Source: Microcaldota archaeon
GTDB taxonomy: Archaea; Micrarchaeota; Micrarchaeia; Micrarchaeales; CABMGC01
Reading direction: 5' to 3'
DNA: 47,636 nucleotides
Assembly (NCBI GenBank): GCA_021827925.1
Contig: JAKATZ010000018.1
Coordinates: 1 to 47,636, forward strand
Shown: positions 1 through 8,997 of the stretch, piece after piece
How positions within the stretch are numbered: position 1 is the first letter of the stretch
Layout of the letters: each line of letters opens with the position of its first letter
Translations under genes and position numbers: made by a program
The notes under the pieces: model-generated
Told to the model about the DNA's origin: nothing
What the model saw: the letters and a program-made list of their open reading frames with translations, nothing else
Databases searched by the model: none

Positions 1-360
1 ATATTTTATCCTGACTCCCAGTTCTGTGCCGTCCCCGAAGTACTCCACGATGTCATCGCTTCCCTTGCCTATAGTTACAAGCACATCGGTTATCCCGTTC
101 CTTTTAAGCTCATTCAGTATGTATTCCATTATGGGCTTCCCGCCTATCCTTATCATTGGCGGGTAAATAAGCTTACCCTCAACATCGATTCCTCTGCCCC
201 CGGCAAAAAGCACCGCCTTCTTGGGCGTCGCGTGTATTAGCGCTGCGTTTAGCAGATGCTCTATCGCATGCGATCTGTTGCGTATATCCACCCCATCAAT
301 GCTCGCATCCACCTTTCTGAGCAATTCCTCATCGAGTGTTATTGTAAGCCTCTCCTTCAT
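1..360 (-). CDS. RHH DNA-binding domain fused to sugar-phosphate nucleotidyltransferase-like domain (C-terminus runs off window)
   Basis: Manual reverse translation from ATG at 360: MKERLTITLDEELLRKVDASIDGVDIRNRSHAIEHLLNAALIHATPKKAVLFAGGRGIDVEGKLIYPPMIRIGGKPIMEYILNELKRNGITDVLVTIGKGSDDIVEYFGDGTELGVRIKY. Ribbon-helix-helix pattern followed by NTP_transferase pattern. Missing from the ORF track because it has no stop in the window. Confidence 0.8.
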   Translation of the reverse strand, partial: MKERLTITLDEELLRKVDASIDGVDIRNRSHAIEHLLNAALIHATPKKAVLFAGGRGIDVEGKLIYPPMIRIGGKPIMEYILNELKRNGITDVLVTIGKGSDDIVEYFGDGTELGVRIKY

Positions 361-427
361 CCCATCCTCCCTATCGTTCCCAAACGCGCAGTTTCATGTC
401 GTTTTCAACCAGTTATCTCTGGAAAGG

Positions 428-437
428 CTTAAATACC
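428..437 (+). promoter_or_regulatory. Candidate archaeal TATA box (CTTAAATACC)
   Basis: TATA-like element about 25-30 bp upstream of ATG 461, compatible with a leaderless transcript. Confidence 0.4.
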
Positions 438-440
438 ACT

Positions 441-480
441 ATGATGAAATATGATAAAGTATGATAAATTATGAAAAGAG
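441..480. repeat. Four tandem 10-bp imperfect repeats (ATGATGAAAT ATGATAAAGT ATGATAAATT ATGAAAAGAG)
   Basis: Read directly; 10-bp period in the divergent intergenic region beside an RHH-domain gene. Confidence 0.7.
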
Positions 481-1396
481 GTTTTGTACAATGATAGAGA
501 AGAGCACCCCTATAGGCATTCCTATGGCAAACGTGGGGAGCTATGCCATAATACACGATACAGTCCCGTACCTGACACGTCTTGGGGGAATCGGTGCAGT
601 ATCTCCAGGCCTCGCCGCAGAGGTGGCAAGGTTAGAACGGATGTTCACTGCGGATTTTCACGACATTTTGCCGCAAGGAAGCAATGTAACGGGCATAGGG
701 ATTGGGGCTATGTCTGCTTCGATTGCCGATAGAGCAATGAATAAGTTCCACGATCACACAATAGTAAGCCTGGACCCTTCACTGTCCAAGTTTGCGCATC
801 TATCACTAGACCTGACACGCGAGGTGGACCCGAACACCGGGACTGCGGCGCTCAGGCCACGCTTCGGAGCTCCAAGTGTGGATTCGCAGCTCCTCCGGCT
901 AAGTATAGCTCTTGCGTCAAGGGGGCGCAACGACGGCGTTGTGCTTGCGGAGGTTAGCTGCTTTACCGGCCGTACAATAACTGCGATAACCTCCCTACTA
1001 TCCGGGAACGGAATCAGGGTCAATGCAGTGCTTCTGGGATTTGCATCAGAAGACGCGATGACTGTACTTCGCAGCAGCGAGACAGGCCCAAGGCCTGAGG
1101 TTGATACTATACACACCGCGACACACGGTGCTGAAAGCAGGAAAATGCTTGGTATCTGCGGCAAAAATGCTCCATTGAACCCGTTGAGCGGTGCAAGGAG
1201 ATTCATACCCTTCACGGAGCATCCCGATTGGGTGGGAATCCCAGAGGAATATCATTCGGAGTTCGCCTCCCTGAGTCGGAGATACAATGCACTGATCATG
1301 GGAGCTCTAAAGAATCATGGTTTTGACTCATCTAAGCTGGGAGAGCCTGTGGAGCTCAGGCGGCCGCCTCAGGAAAGACCTCGCGTCAAGGTGTAA
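461..1396 (+). CDS. Uncharacterised protein with phosphoribosyltransferase-like motif
   Basis: 311-aa ORF; VVLAEVSCFTGRT resembles a degenerate PRPP-binding loop. Alternative start ATG 491. Confidence 0.5.
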   Translation: MINYEKRFCTMIEKSTPIGIPMANVGSYAIIHDTVPYLTRLGGIGAVSPGLAAEVARLERMFTADFHDILPQGSNVTGIGIGAMSASIADRAMNKFHDHTIVSLDPSLSKFAHLSLDLTREVDPNTGTAALRPRFGAPSVDSQLLRLSIALASRGRNDGVVLAEVSCFTGRTITAITSLLSGNGIRVNAVLLGFASEDAMTVLRSSETGPRPEVDTIHTATHGAESRKMLGICGKNAPLNPLSGARRFIPFTEHPDWVGIPEEYHSEFASLSRRYNALIMGALKNHGFDSSKLGEPVELRRPPQERPRVKV

Positions 1397-1398
1397 TT

Positions 1399-1935
1399 AT
1401 GGAAGGAAAGCCGCGCAAGCGCATAATAGGGGTCATGGGTCCTGGTGATGCCGATGAAAAGGAATCTGCCCTTGCGTACGAATTGGGTAGGCTCATAGCA
1501 AAGAACGGATGGATCACGCTCAGCGGCGGAATGGGTGGGGTTATGGACTCTGTAAGCAAGGGTGCCAAAGAAGCCGGGGGTCTGACCATAGGCATACTCC
1601 CAAACAACGATCCGTCTACATGGTCGCGATACCTTGACATACCAATTGTGACAGAGATGGGCCAGGCCAGGAATTGCATAAACGCACTATCGAGCGATGT
1701 AATACTTGCAGTTGGCATGAACCCTGGTACGGCTAGCGAAGTTGCGCTTGGAACAAGGAACGGCAAACCGGTAATATTGCTTGGAAACAGCAATGAGACT
1801 CTCTCCTTTTTCAAAAAGCTTGGCAGCGAAGTCTGCATTGCAAATACCGCAGAAGAAGCCATTGAATTGATAACGAAACTCGCCGAACAATCTGCCGGAT
1901 CTTACGCTACGGCAGGCCAAGGTGCAAAGGCATAG
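1399..1935 (+). CDS. LOG/TIGR00725-like Rossmann protein
   Basis: IIGVMGPGDADE, LSGGMGGVMDSVSKGAKEAGG, PGTASEVALGTRNGKPVILLG. Confidence 0.75.
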   Translation: MEGKPRKRIIGVMGPGDADEKESALAYELGRLIAKNGWITLSGGMGGVMDSVSKGAKEAGGLTIGILPNNDPSTWSRYLDIPIVTEMGQARNCINALSSDVILAVGMNPGTASEVALGTRNGKPVILLGNSNETLSFFKKLGSEVCIANTAEEAIELITKLAEQSAGSYATAGQGAKA

Positions 1936-1945
1936 CGGTGTCTGT

Positions 1946-2635
1946 ATGAACTACGCGAACGAAGAATCACAAGGAAATCCAGCCAATAAAATAAGCATAT
2001 CGACATCGATACTCTCAGCGGATCTTTCGAGGATCGGCAGCGTACTTGAAAGTCTGGAGTCCAGCGGTGCGGACAGCGTGCACATCGATGTGATGGATGG
2101 CCATTTTGTAAACAATATTGCTTTCGGTCCAGCCTTCGTAAAATCGATGAGAAGGCACACAGCCTTACCCTTCAAGGTTCATCTTATGATAGAAAAGCCT
2201 GCAGCATACGCACCGCAGTTCATAAGCGCGGGATCTGATCTGTTGATATTCCACAGGGAAACAGTTTCAGATGTGGCTGGCACAATTGACCAAATAGAGA
2301 GTCACGGGGCAAAAGCAGGGATAGCGCTAAACCCAGAAACACAGATTTCCGAAGCAGCGGAATTCATACCTCGCATATCTTCTCTGTTGATAATGGGCGT
2401 GAATCCTGGATTCGCAGGCCAGAAGTTCATTCCTACGGTATTGCCTAAGATAACCGAAGCTCGCAGACTCATCAGTGAAAAAGGACTGAGAACCGGGGTT
2501 GCGGTGGACGGGGGAATAAACTCCGCAACCGCTCGTGATGCGATAAGATCCGGAGCAGATGAACTCATAGCGGCAACATACGTCTTTGGGTCGGAAAACA
2601 TAGCGGACGCAATAAGCAGCCTGAGAAACTCATAA
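1946..2635 (+). CDS. rpe: Ribulose-phosphate 3-epimerase
   Basis: STSILSADLSRIG, DSVHIDVMDGHFVNNIAFGP, KVHLMIEKP, MGVNPGFAGQKFIP, VAVDGGIN. Confidence 0.93.
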   Translation: MNYANEESQGNPANKISISTSILSADLSRIGSVLESLESSGADSVHIDVMDGHFVNNIAFGPAFVKSMRRHTALPFKVHLMIEKPAAYAPQFISAGSDLLIFHRETVSDVAGTIDQIESHGAKAGIALNPETQISEAAEFIPRISSLLIMGVNPGFAGQKFIPTVLPKITEARRLISEKGLRTGVAVDGGINSATARDAIRSGADELIAATYVFGSENIADAISSLRNS

Positions 2636-2668
2636 TAATACTCCTAATTTACTATTAAAGGGATCAAT

Positions 2669-3520
2669 ATGTCTGACACCAGCACAAACAAAGCAGCAGA
2701 ACCCGCCGAGGCCGAGCGCCTCAGCAGGATGGCTTCTCAAGTACGCGAAGACATAATAAATACACTTGCCGAATCAAAATCTGGCCATCCTGGCGGCTCT
2801 TTAAGTTGCACCGATATACTCGTATCCCTGTACTTCTCCAAACTACGTCATGACCCTAAGAATCCAAAATGGCCAGACAGGGACAGGTTTCTTCTTTCAA
2901 AAGGGCATGCAGCTCCGGCATTGTACTCTGTCCTTGCCGAAGCCGGCTACTTCCCTAAGGAAGAGCTCAAAACCTTGAGGAAGATTAACAGCAGGCTGCA
3001 AGGACATCCTGATCCAAACAAGCTTCCTGGAATAGAGATACCCGGAGGACCTGAAGGCATCGGCCTCTCGGAAGGTGTCGGCATGGCTGCTGCCGCGAAG
3101 CTAGACGGCAGTCAGATAAAAATATACGTGCTGATGGGCGACGGCGAGCTTGACGAAGGCGAGGTGTGGGAGGCTGCAATGGCAGCCGTAAAGTTCAGGC
3201 TGGACAACCTCATTGCCATAGTCGACATGAACGGCCTGCAGCAAGAGGGCGCAACATCTGAGATAATGCCAACAGCATCGATAGCTGACAAATTCCGTGC
3301 GTTTAACTGGAATGTTCTTGAGATAAACGGGCATGATATTCCTGCGATACTTTCCGCTCTCGACAGAGCGTGCAAACACTCCGGTGCACCAACCGCAATA
3401 ATAGCGAGTACGGTAAAGGGTAAGGGCGTGGGCTTCATGGAAGGCAAGGTCGAGTATCACGCAAAAACGCTCTCGCAGGACGCTGTGCAGAAGGCTCTGG
3501 AAAGCATCAAGGTTGATTGA
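2669..3520 (+). CDS. Transketolase, N-terminal subunit
   Basis: SGHPGGSLSCTDILVSLYF, LSKGHAAPALY, GDGELDEGEVWEAAMAA (TPP-binding region). Confidence 0.93.
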   Translation: MSDTSTNKAAEPAEAERLSRMASQVREDIINTLAESKSGHPGGSLSCTDILVSLYFSKLRHDPKNPKWPDRDRFLLSKGHAAPALYSVLAEAGYFPKEELKTLRKINSRLQGHPDPNKLPGIEIPGGPEGIGLSEGVGMAAAAKLDGSQIKIYVLMGDGELDEGEVWEAAMAAVKFRLDNLIAIVDMNGLQQEGATSEIMPTASIADKFRAFNWNVLEINGHDIPAILSALDRACKHSGAPTAIIASTVKGKGVGFMEGKVEYHAKTLSQDAVQKALESIKVD

Positions 3521-4451
3521 TATGGATGAAAACACAGAATCGATGCGGGAAGGAATAGGCGAGGTGCTCCTCGAGCTAGGCGACGCCAATCCTGACATCG
3601 TCGTTGTAGGTGCGGATACCACCGAATCGCTTTCGCTGGACAAGTTCGGGAAGAAATTTCCCGGCAGGCTGTTCAACGTGGGAATAGCTGAGCAGAATAT
3701 GATAGGGGTATCCGCGGGCCTTGCGCTGTACGGCAAGAACGTATTCTGCGGCACGTATACGGTATTCATCGAGAGGGCTCTAGATCAGATACGGAACACA
3801 TTGGGGTACTGCAGGCTTAATGTCAAGATCATAGGGTCACACACCGGAATATCCGTGGGTCCTGATGGGGGCAGCCACCAGGCGGTGGAGGACATTGCAA
3901 TAATGCGGGCAATACCAAACATGAGGGTTGTGGTACCGTCAGATTCATACTCTGCAAAGGCTTTAGTACGGGAGATCTCCGAAATAAGGGGCCCATTCTA
4001 TCTGCGGCTTATACGTTCAAAGGGGCCAGACCTTCACAAAGGCCAGAATGTTACTCTCGGAAAGGCAAACGTTCTAAGGGATGGCAACGACATTGCAATA
4101 ATAGCGTGCGGCATAATGGTGTACGAAGCGGTCAAAGCAGCAGAGAAGCTTGGAAAGGAGGGGATACAAGCAATGGTTATCGATTGCCACACCATAAAGC
4201 CGATTGACGAAGAAACCATAGTAAACGCGGCAGAGAAGACGGGAAGGGTGGTAACCGCCGAGGATCACAACATCTACGGCGGCCTAGGATCTGCTGTCGC
4301 AGAGGTGCTATCACGGAGAAGGCCAACCCCAATGGGGATGGTTGCTGTCAACGATGTCTTTGGCGAGTCTGGAAAGGACACTGAGCTCATGGAGAAGTAC
4401 GGCATAAATGAGAATGCGATATTCAAAAAGGCAAAAGAGATGATGAAATGA
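3513..4451 (+). CDS. Transketolase, C-terminal subunit
   Basis: GRLFNVGIAEQNMIGVSAGLAL, GPDGGSHQAVEDIAIMRAIPNM, GPFYLRLIRSKGP; overlaps the N-terminal subunit gene. Confidence 0.93.
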   Translation: MIDMDENTESMREGIGEVLLELGDANPDIVVVGADTTESLSLDKFGKKFPGRLFNVGIAEQNMIGVSAGLALYGKNVFCGTYTVFIERALDQIRNTLGYCRLNVKIIGSHTGISVGPDGGSHQAVEDIAIMRAIPNMRVVVPSDSYSAKALVREISEIRGPFYLRLIRSKGPDLHKGQNVTLGKANVLRDGNDIAIIACGIMVYEAVKAAEKLGKEGIQAMVIDCHTIKPIDEETIVNAAEKTGRVVTAEDHNIYGGLGSAVAEVLSRRRPTPMGMVAVNDVFGESGKDTELMEKYGINENAIFKKAKEMMK

Positions 4452-5128
4452 AGTTCTTTATCGACAGTGCGAACTTGGAGATGATAAGCAGGTTCACGGG
4501 CATGAACGTGGTGGACGGGGTAACGACGAATCCCTCGCTTCTCGCCAAGGAGGGTGCAGATCCGATAGAGCAGGCAAAAAAGCTTCTCAAGCTTGTTCCG
4601 GGCCCAGTGAGCATAGAGGTGGTGGCTACCGAGTATGCGGGGATGGTGGCCGAAGCACATTCAATATCCTCACTCGGGAGCAATGCGGTCGTGAAGGTGC
4701 CTATGACGAAAGAGGGCATGCGCGCCGTACACTCACTGTCCAAAGAAGGGATAAAAACAAATGTAACGCTGATCTTCTCAGCTGCGCAGGCGCTCATAGC
4801 CGCGAAGGCCGGGGCCTCTTATGTCAGTCCTTTTCTGGGAAGGCTCGATGACATAGGCTCAAGCGGCATGTCACTGCTTAGTGACATATGCTCCATATTC
4901 AGGAACTATTCGATAAAGACGGAGGTGCTCGCAGCAAGCATAAGGAGCACCATGCATGTGATAGAGGCTGCGAAGCTTGGAGCCGACGTAGTAACCCTGC
5001 CTCCTGACATCCTTGATAAGATGTTCATGCATCCGCTAACCGACTCAGGGATGAAGAAGTTCCTCGACGACTGGAAGGTTCTTGAAAAACAGTACGGGAA
5101 CGTGTACATGCGCTCTGGGGGCGACTAA
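4448..5128 (+). CDS. Transaldolase / fructose-6-phosphate aldolase family
   Basis: MKFFIDSANLEMI, VDGVTTNPSLLAKEG, KTNVTLIFSAAQALIAAKAGASYVSPFLGRLDDIG. Confidence 0.93.
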   Translation: MKFFIDSANLEMISRFTGMNVVDGVTTNPSLLAKEGADPIEQAKKLLKLVPGPVSIEVVATEYAGMVAEAHSISSLGSNAVVKVPMTKEGMRAVHSLSKEGIKTNVTLIFSAAQALIAAKAGASYVSPFLGRLDDIGSSGMSLLSDICSIFRNYSIKTEVLAASIRSTMHVIEAAKLGADVVTLPPDILDKMFMHPLTDSGMKKFLDDWKVLEKQYGNVYMRSGGD

Positions 5129-5179
5129 GGGGATGAACGGGCTATACCTCATGGCTCATGCGCAAGCTGCAGAATTCGC

Positions 5180-5953
5180 ATGCATGGGTGGTTACCGGCT
5201 ATAACAGATGGTGAAATGGCAATCACAAGAAGCGCACATGGTCATGCCTCTCCTGCAGATCTTAGGGCCGCCGTATCAACTATTCCTGTATGGCTTGTTG
5301 ACCATGAAGGTGTTCTTGGGCCTGTCCTCCGTTCCACTCCGCAAGGTCCTGCTATACATGCCAAGCTGGTGGATTTCATAGCAATCCAGCGAAGAATCCC
5401 TGTGCGATTGGTAGAAGCGGAGATGTCCAGGCTAAAAGAGAAGTTTGGCACAGACGCGCTGCTCTACGCTATGCATCTGGAGTACGGAATTCCCTATTCA
5501 AAGATGATAAGCAGGATATATTTTCCGGAGCTCAATGAGCTCAGGCGCAACATCCCTCCGGATCCGGAGCTTTTAATGCTGCTGCGCTTGCTCCAGAAAA
5601 ACGGAAAGAGGATACTTGTCTTATCAAACAGCAATGCTTACGTCGTGCAGGCAATGCTTGACGCAATGAATGTGTACGGTGTCTTCGATGGCATACTCAC
5701 AGTAGAGTCCTTCAGGGGCCTTGTAAGGCCCAAGCCATACGCTGAGGCATACTTGTATGCCCTTGAGCGCGCTAGAAATTCCGACAGAGTTCCTGCGCCG
5801 CATGACGCGCTGTTCGCCGACGACAATCCTGAAAACCTTACCACTCCAAAGCAGCTCGGAATGCTGACTGTGTTGGTTGGCGGAAGGCCCTGCAGGGAAA
5901 AAGGCCATCTAAGGGTCGATACCTTCAAGGAAGTCCTAAGGACAGCTTTATGA
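5180..5953 (+). CDS. HAD-superfamily hydrolase
   Basis: Motif I VWLVDHEGVL, motif II RILVLSNSN, motif III K of RPKPYAEAYLYAL, motif IV ALFADDNPENL. Confidence 0.75.
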   Translation: MHGWLPAITDGEMAITRSAHGHASPADLRAAVSTIPVWLVDHEGVLGPVLRSTPQGPAIHAKLVDFIAIQRRIPVRLVEAEMSRLKEKFGTDALLYAMHLEYGIPYSKMISRIYFPELNELRRNIPPDPELLMLLRLLQKNGKRILVLSNSNAYVVQAMLDAMNVYGVFDGILTVESFRGLVRPKPYAEAYLYALERARNSDRVPAPHDALFADDNPENLTTPKQLGMLTVLVGGRPCREKGHLRVDTFKEVLRTAL

Positions 5954-5956
5954 TCT

Positions 5957-7468
5957 TCAGAATAGGTTGATAGCGATCCATCTAACGATCTTCTTCATCA
6001 TTAGGTAAGGCTTCCCACTATTCTTCTTAACGTCCTTAATTAGCGGCTTATACCTGCTTTTTTCTTCAGCGCTTAGCTTGCCCTCCTTCACTATAGTCTG
6101 CTTCTTGCCATCTATAACCTGTGTTTCCGTCTTGCTGATTATGTCCTTCTTGACCATTGCGTACCATTCGTCCAGCGTGTTTCCGTGGGTCTTGATCATG
6201 CGCATGAAATCCTTCATCTTTATCCTTCTCCTCTTTCCTGTCCTGTCTTCCTCAGCCGCAGGTATCAGGGCCGCTTTGTCTGAGATCTCTTCTATGTCTG
6301 CCTGAGAGAATCCCATAGTCGCCCTGGCAAGCCTTCCGAAGCTTATCCTTGATAGCGGCATCTTTCTCGTGTTGTAGATGAATGCCTGTTTCCTTGTCTT
6401 GTAGTCCGGCGGCGGTATGTATATTGCCTCCCCGAACCTCTTGCTCCTCTTCAGCGCCGGGTCAATGTCCCATGGCTGGTTCGTCGCCCCTATCACGAAT
6501 ATCCCCTCGGGGTTCTTCTCAACCCCGTCCATCTCCTGCAGGAACTGGTTCACAGCCATCCTCATATAGCTCTGCTGCTCGCCTCCCCCTCCGCCATCCC
6601 TCTTCATGCCAAGCGCGTCTATCTCATCGAAGAAAAGGACAACAGGGGTGTTCTGCCTCGCCTGCTCGAAAATCGCATGCATGTTCTTCTCCGTATTGCC
6701 TGCGTACATGTCCACGATCTCGTTTATCCTCGCTATAAGTACATTGGAGCTAGTTTCGCCTCCTATGGCATTCACAAAATAGGTCTTTCCGCAGCCCGGA
6801 GGCCCATAAAAGATAACCCCTAGTCCCAGTTTCTTACCGTATATCTTGAGCAGTTCGGGCTTCTTTATCGCGAGTATTATATTTTCATAGATGAGCTTCT
6901 TCTCCTTTTCCATTCCCACTACGTCCTTGAACGTTATGCTCGACTTGTGCCACTTTACCTTCTTTATCTGCCCCTCCTCGCTGACAGTCTTGTTTTCGTA
7001 TCCTCCTGCGGTCACTTTCGCCCCTGTTCCGGGAGCCGCCTGCGCTGGTGCCGGGGTCACTTCTGTGCTAAGTTTTGTCTTAAGCTGCTCCAGCCTCGCC
7101 TTCGCCTGTTCATAGCCCGGGTTCCTGCCGATCGCCTTCTCGTACCATTCCTTGGCTCCCTGATAGTCATGTTGGTACTCTGATATTATCCCCATTACAT
7201 AAGGCGCATCGTAGCTATCCGGCTCCATGTCCATGACAGCGTCAGCGTCCCTTGTTGCCTCTGTGTATTTGTTGAGTATTGCATACGATAGCGCCCTGTT
7301 GAAATAGGCACTTGCGTACTTGGGATCTGCTTCTATCGCCTTGCTGTACCACTCGATCGCCTCATCGAACTTATTCTCCTCGAAGGCCTTGCCACCCTTT
7401 GTGTACATCTCCTTCGCTGTCGGATTGTTTGTGCCTTCCTTCGGCGTTCCTTCACTCATCCCTCTCAC
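5957..7468 (-). CDS. TPR-repeat protein fused to AAA ATPase
   Basis: N-terminal TPRs (FEENKFDEAIEWYSKAIEADPKYASAYFNRAL); AAA with Walker A GPPGCGKT, Walker B VVLFFDEIDALG, ATNQP, RSKRF. Confidence 0.88.
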   Translation of the reverse strand: MRGMSEGTPKEGTNNPTAKEMYTKGGKAFEENKFDEAIEWYSKAIEADPKYASAYFNRALSYAILNKYTEATRDADAVMDMEPDSYDAPYVMGIISEYQHDYQGAKEWYEKAIGRNPGYEQAKARLEQLKTKLSTEVTPAPAQAAPGTGAKVTAGGYENKTVSEEGQIKKVKWHKSSITFKDVVGMEKEKKLIYENIILAIKKPELLKIYGKKLGLGVIFYGPPGCGKTYFVNAIGGETSSNVLIARINEIVDMYAGNTEKNMHAIFEQARQNTPVVLFFDEIDALGMKRDGGGGGEQQSYMRMAVNQFLQEMDGVEKNPEGIFVIGATNQPWDIDPALKRSKRFGEAIYIPPPDYKTRKQAFIYNTRKMPLSRISFGRLARATMGFSQADIEEISDKAALIPAAEEDRTGKRRRIKMKDFMRMIKTHGNTLDEWYAMVKKDIISKTETQVIDGKKQTIVKEGKLSAEEKSRYKPLIKDVKKNSGKPYLMMKKIVRWIAINLF

Positions 7469-7551
7469 GCGCTAAAATAAGCTTCTGTATCTTTTATATA
7501 TACTCTTTTGTGATATTTATACCTTCTGAGCCCTGGATCGATCTCAACGGA

Positions 7552-8001
7552 TCACAGCGCTTCCTGCTTGCCCGCCTTTCCGTCCCGCATTCCTTCCATC
7601 CTGTCAAGAAGCTCGTTCAGGGCCCTGTCAACCTCGGCGATATGCCTGTCCTCCCTGCTGACGCTGCTTAGGCTGAACGATCCGAATCTGCTGAGAAGCG
7701 CAGAGGCCTCTTCGTTCAGCTTCTTGAGATCACTATCCCTGGTCTTGTAAGTGCCCTTCAGCTGGTTGACCATGAGCTGGCTGTCAGAATATATGCGCAG
7801 TTCCGCATCGCTCCCATACTCGCTTGCCTTCTGCAAAGCTTTTATCAGCGCAAGATACTCTGCCTGATTGTTGGTCTTTATTCCGTTGTAAAAACTCTCC
7901 CTTGCAATCACCCTGCCTTTCCAGTCAAGAAGCTGGTATCCTGATGCGCTTTTGCCAGGATTAGATCTCGACGCACCGTCTGTGTATACGTAAATTATCA
8001 T
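7552..8001 (-). CDS. Ribonuclease HI family protein
   Basis: MIIYVYTDGASRSNPGKSASGYQLL, TNNQAEYLALIKAL, IYSDSQLMVNQLKG, HIAEVDRALNELLD. Confidence 0.88.
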   Translation of the reverse strand: MIIYVYTDGASRSNPGKSASGYQLLDWKGRVIARESFYNGIKTNNQAEYLALIKALQKASEYGSDAELRIYSDSQLMVNQLKGTYKTRDSDLKKLNEEASALLSRFGSFSLSSVSREDRHIAEVDRALNELLDRMEGMRDGKAGKQEAL

Positions 8002-8097
8002 TTCAAAGTTCCTCAAATGGCATGGGCGTTTCCCCGCCTGTCACAGAATTTACAACGTTTCTGACAACGCATTCATTGCAGGGAGTTTCTACTCCAG

Positions 8098-8910
8098 TCA
8101 CTTGACCCTCCTCTTTCCCTTGGGTTGTTCGATCCCCATGATCCTCTCCACTTTTCTTATCATTGCCGCCCTCTCATATTTCTCCAGCTTTACCGCCGCC
8201 TCCTCGTAATCAAGCAACCTCGCAACGCGCGCTGCAGTCATTCCAGAATTATCGGTATTCAGAGGATCAGCCCCTTTGTTTATTAGAAAATGTATGGTGG
8301 GGATGTGGCCTTCCGAAGCGGCGAGATGGAGCGGAGTGATTCCTAAGTCACTTTTTGCGTTTACAGGAACACCATGGTCAACAAGCAACGCCACCGCATG
8401 GATCCTTCCATTTCTCGCTGCTTCATGGAGCGGAGTCAAACCCTCGTTGTCTAGAGCATCGATATGGGTTGTGCTTCTCATCAGAAGCTCGACAAGCGGC
8501 TCATCTATAACACTAAACGCATTGTGCAATGGAATCCTGCCTGTGCTGTCCCTTGCGTCTGGATCAGCGCCGTTCTCCATAAGGAACTTAGCCACTTGAA
8601 GCCTATCTACCCTCGCTGCTTCCTGGCGCGGAATCAAACTTCCCATCGCTGCTTCATGGAGCGGAGTTCTGAGCTTATCGTCAGCGATTCTTGGATCGGC
8701 TTTCATCTCTACCATAAATGTTACAACGGTAATGTCTCCCCTGAGTGCCGCATCATGAAGCACTCCCTGCCCGAACTCGTTCCTGACATTGGGATCAGCG
8801 CCCCTTCCGATTAGGTCTCTGGCCTTTTTCAAGTCTCCCGCTTCTATTGCTTCAACAAATGCACTGTCTATGAGTGCGCGTCCTTCCATAATATCCACGA
8901 TCAGCAGCAA
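8098..8910 (-). CDS. Ankyrin-repeat protein
   Basis: Multiple ANK units (TPLHEAARNGRIHAVALLVDHGVPVNAKSDLGITPLHLAASEGHIPTIHFLINKGAD). Confidence 0.9.
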   Translation of the reverse strand: MLLIVDIMEGRALIDSAFVEAIEAGDLKKARDLIGRGADPNVRNEFGQGVLHDAALRGDITVVTFMVEMKADPRIADDKLRTPLHEAAMGSLIPRQEAARVDRLQVAKFLMENGADPDARDSTGRIPLHNAFSVIDEPLVELLMRSTTHIDALDNEGLTPLHEAARNGRIHAVALLVDHGVPVNAKSDLGITPLHLAASEGHIPTIHFLINKGADPLNTDNSGMTAARVARLLDYEEAAVKLEKYERAAMIRKVERIMGIEQPKGKRRVK

Positions 8911-8997
8911 AGCCAGAGCCTTCCCGTTTTCAATATATACAACTTGGTCTATAAGGTTTTAAACCTTCATCAATCTTACTCACAGAACATCTGCCGA

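Noticed and set aside
441-480. C/D-box RNA (ATGATGA as C box)
   Set aside because: No convincing C'/D'/D boxes; tandem 10-bp repeats explain the sequence better.
754-1215. Antisense ORF opposite the 461-1396 gene
   Set aside because: Fully overlaps a better ORF; low-complexity, no domain.
3101-3769. 222-aa antisense ORF
   Set aside because: Opposite clear transketolase genes; shadow ORF.
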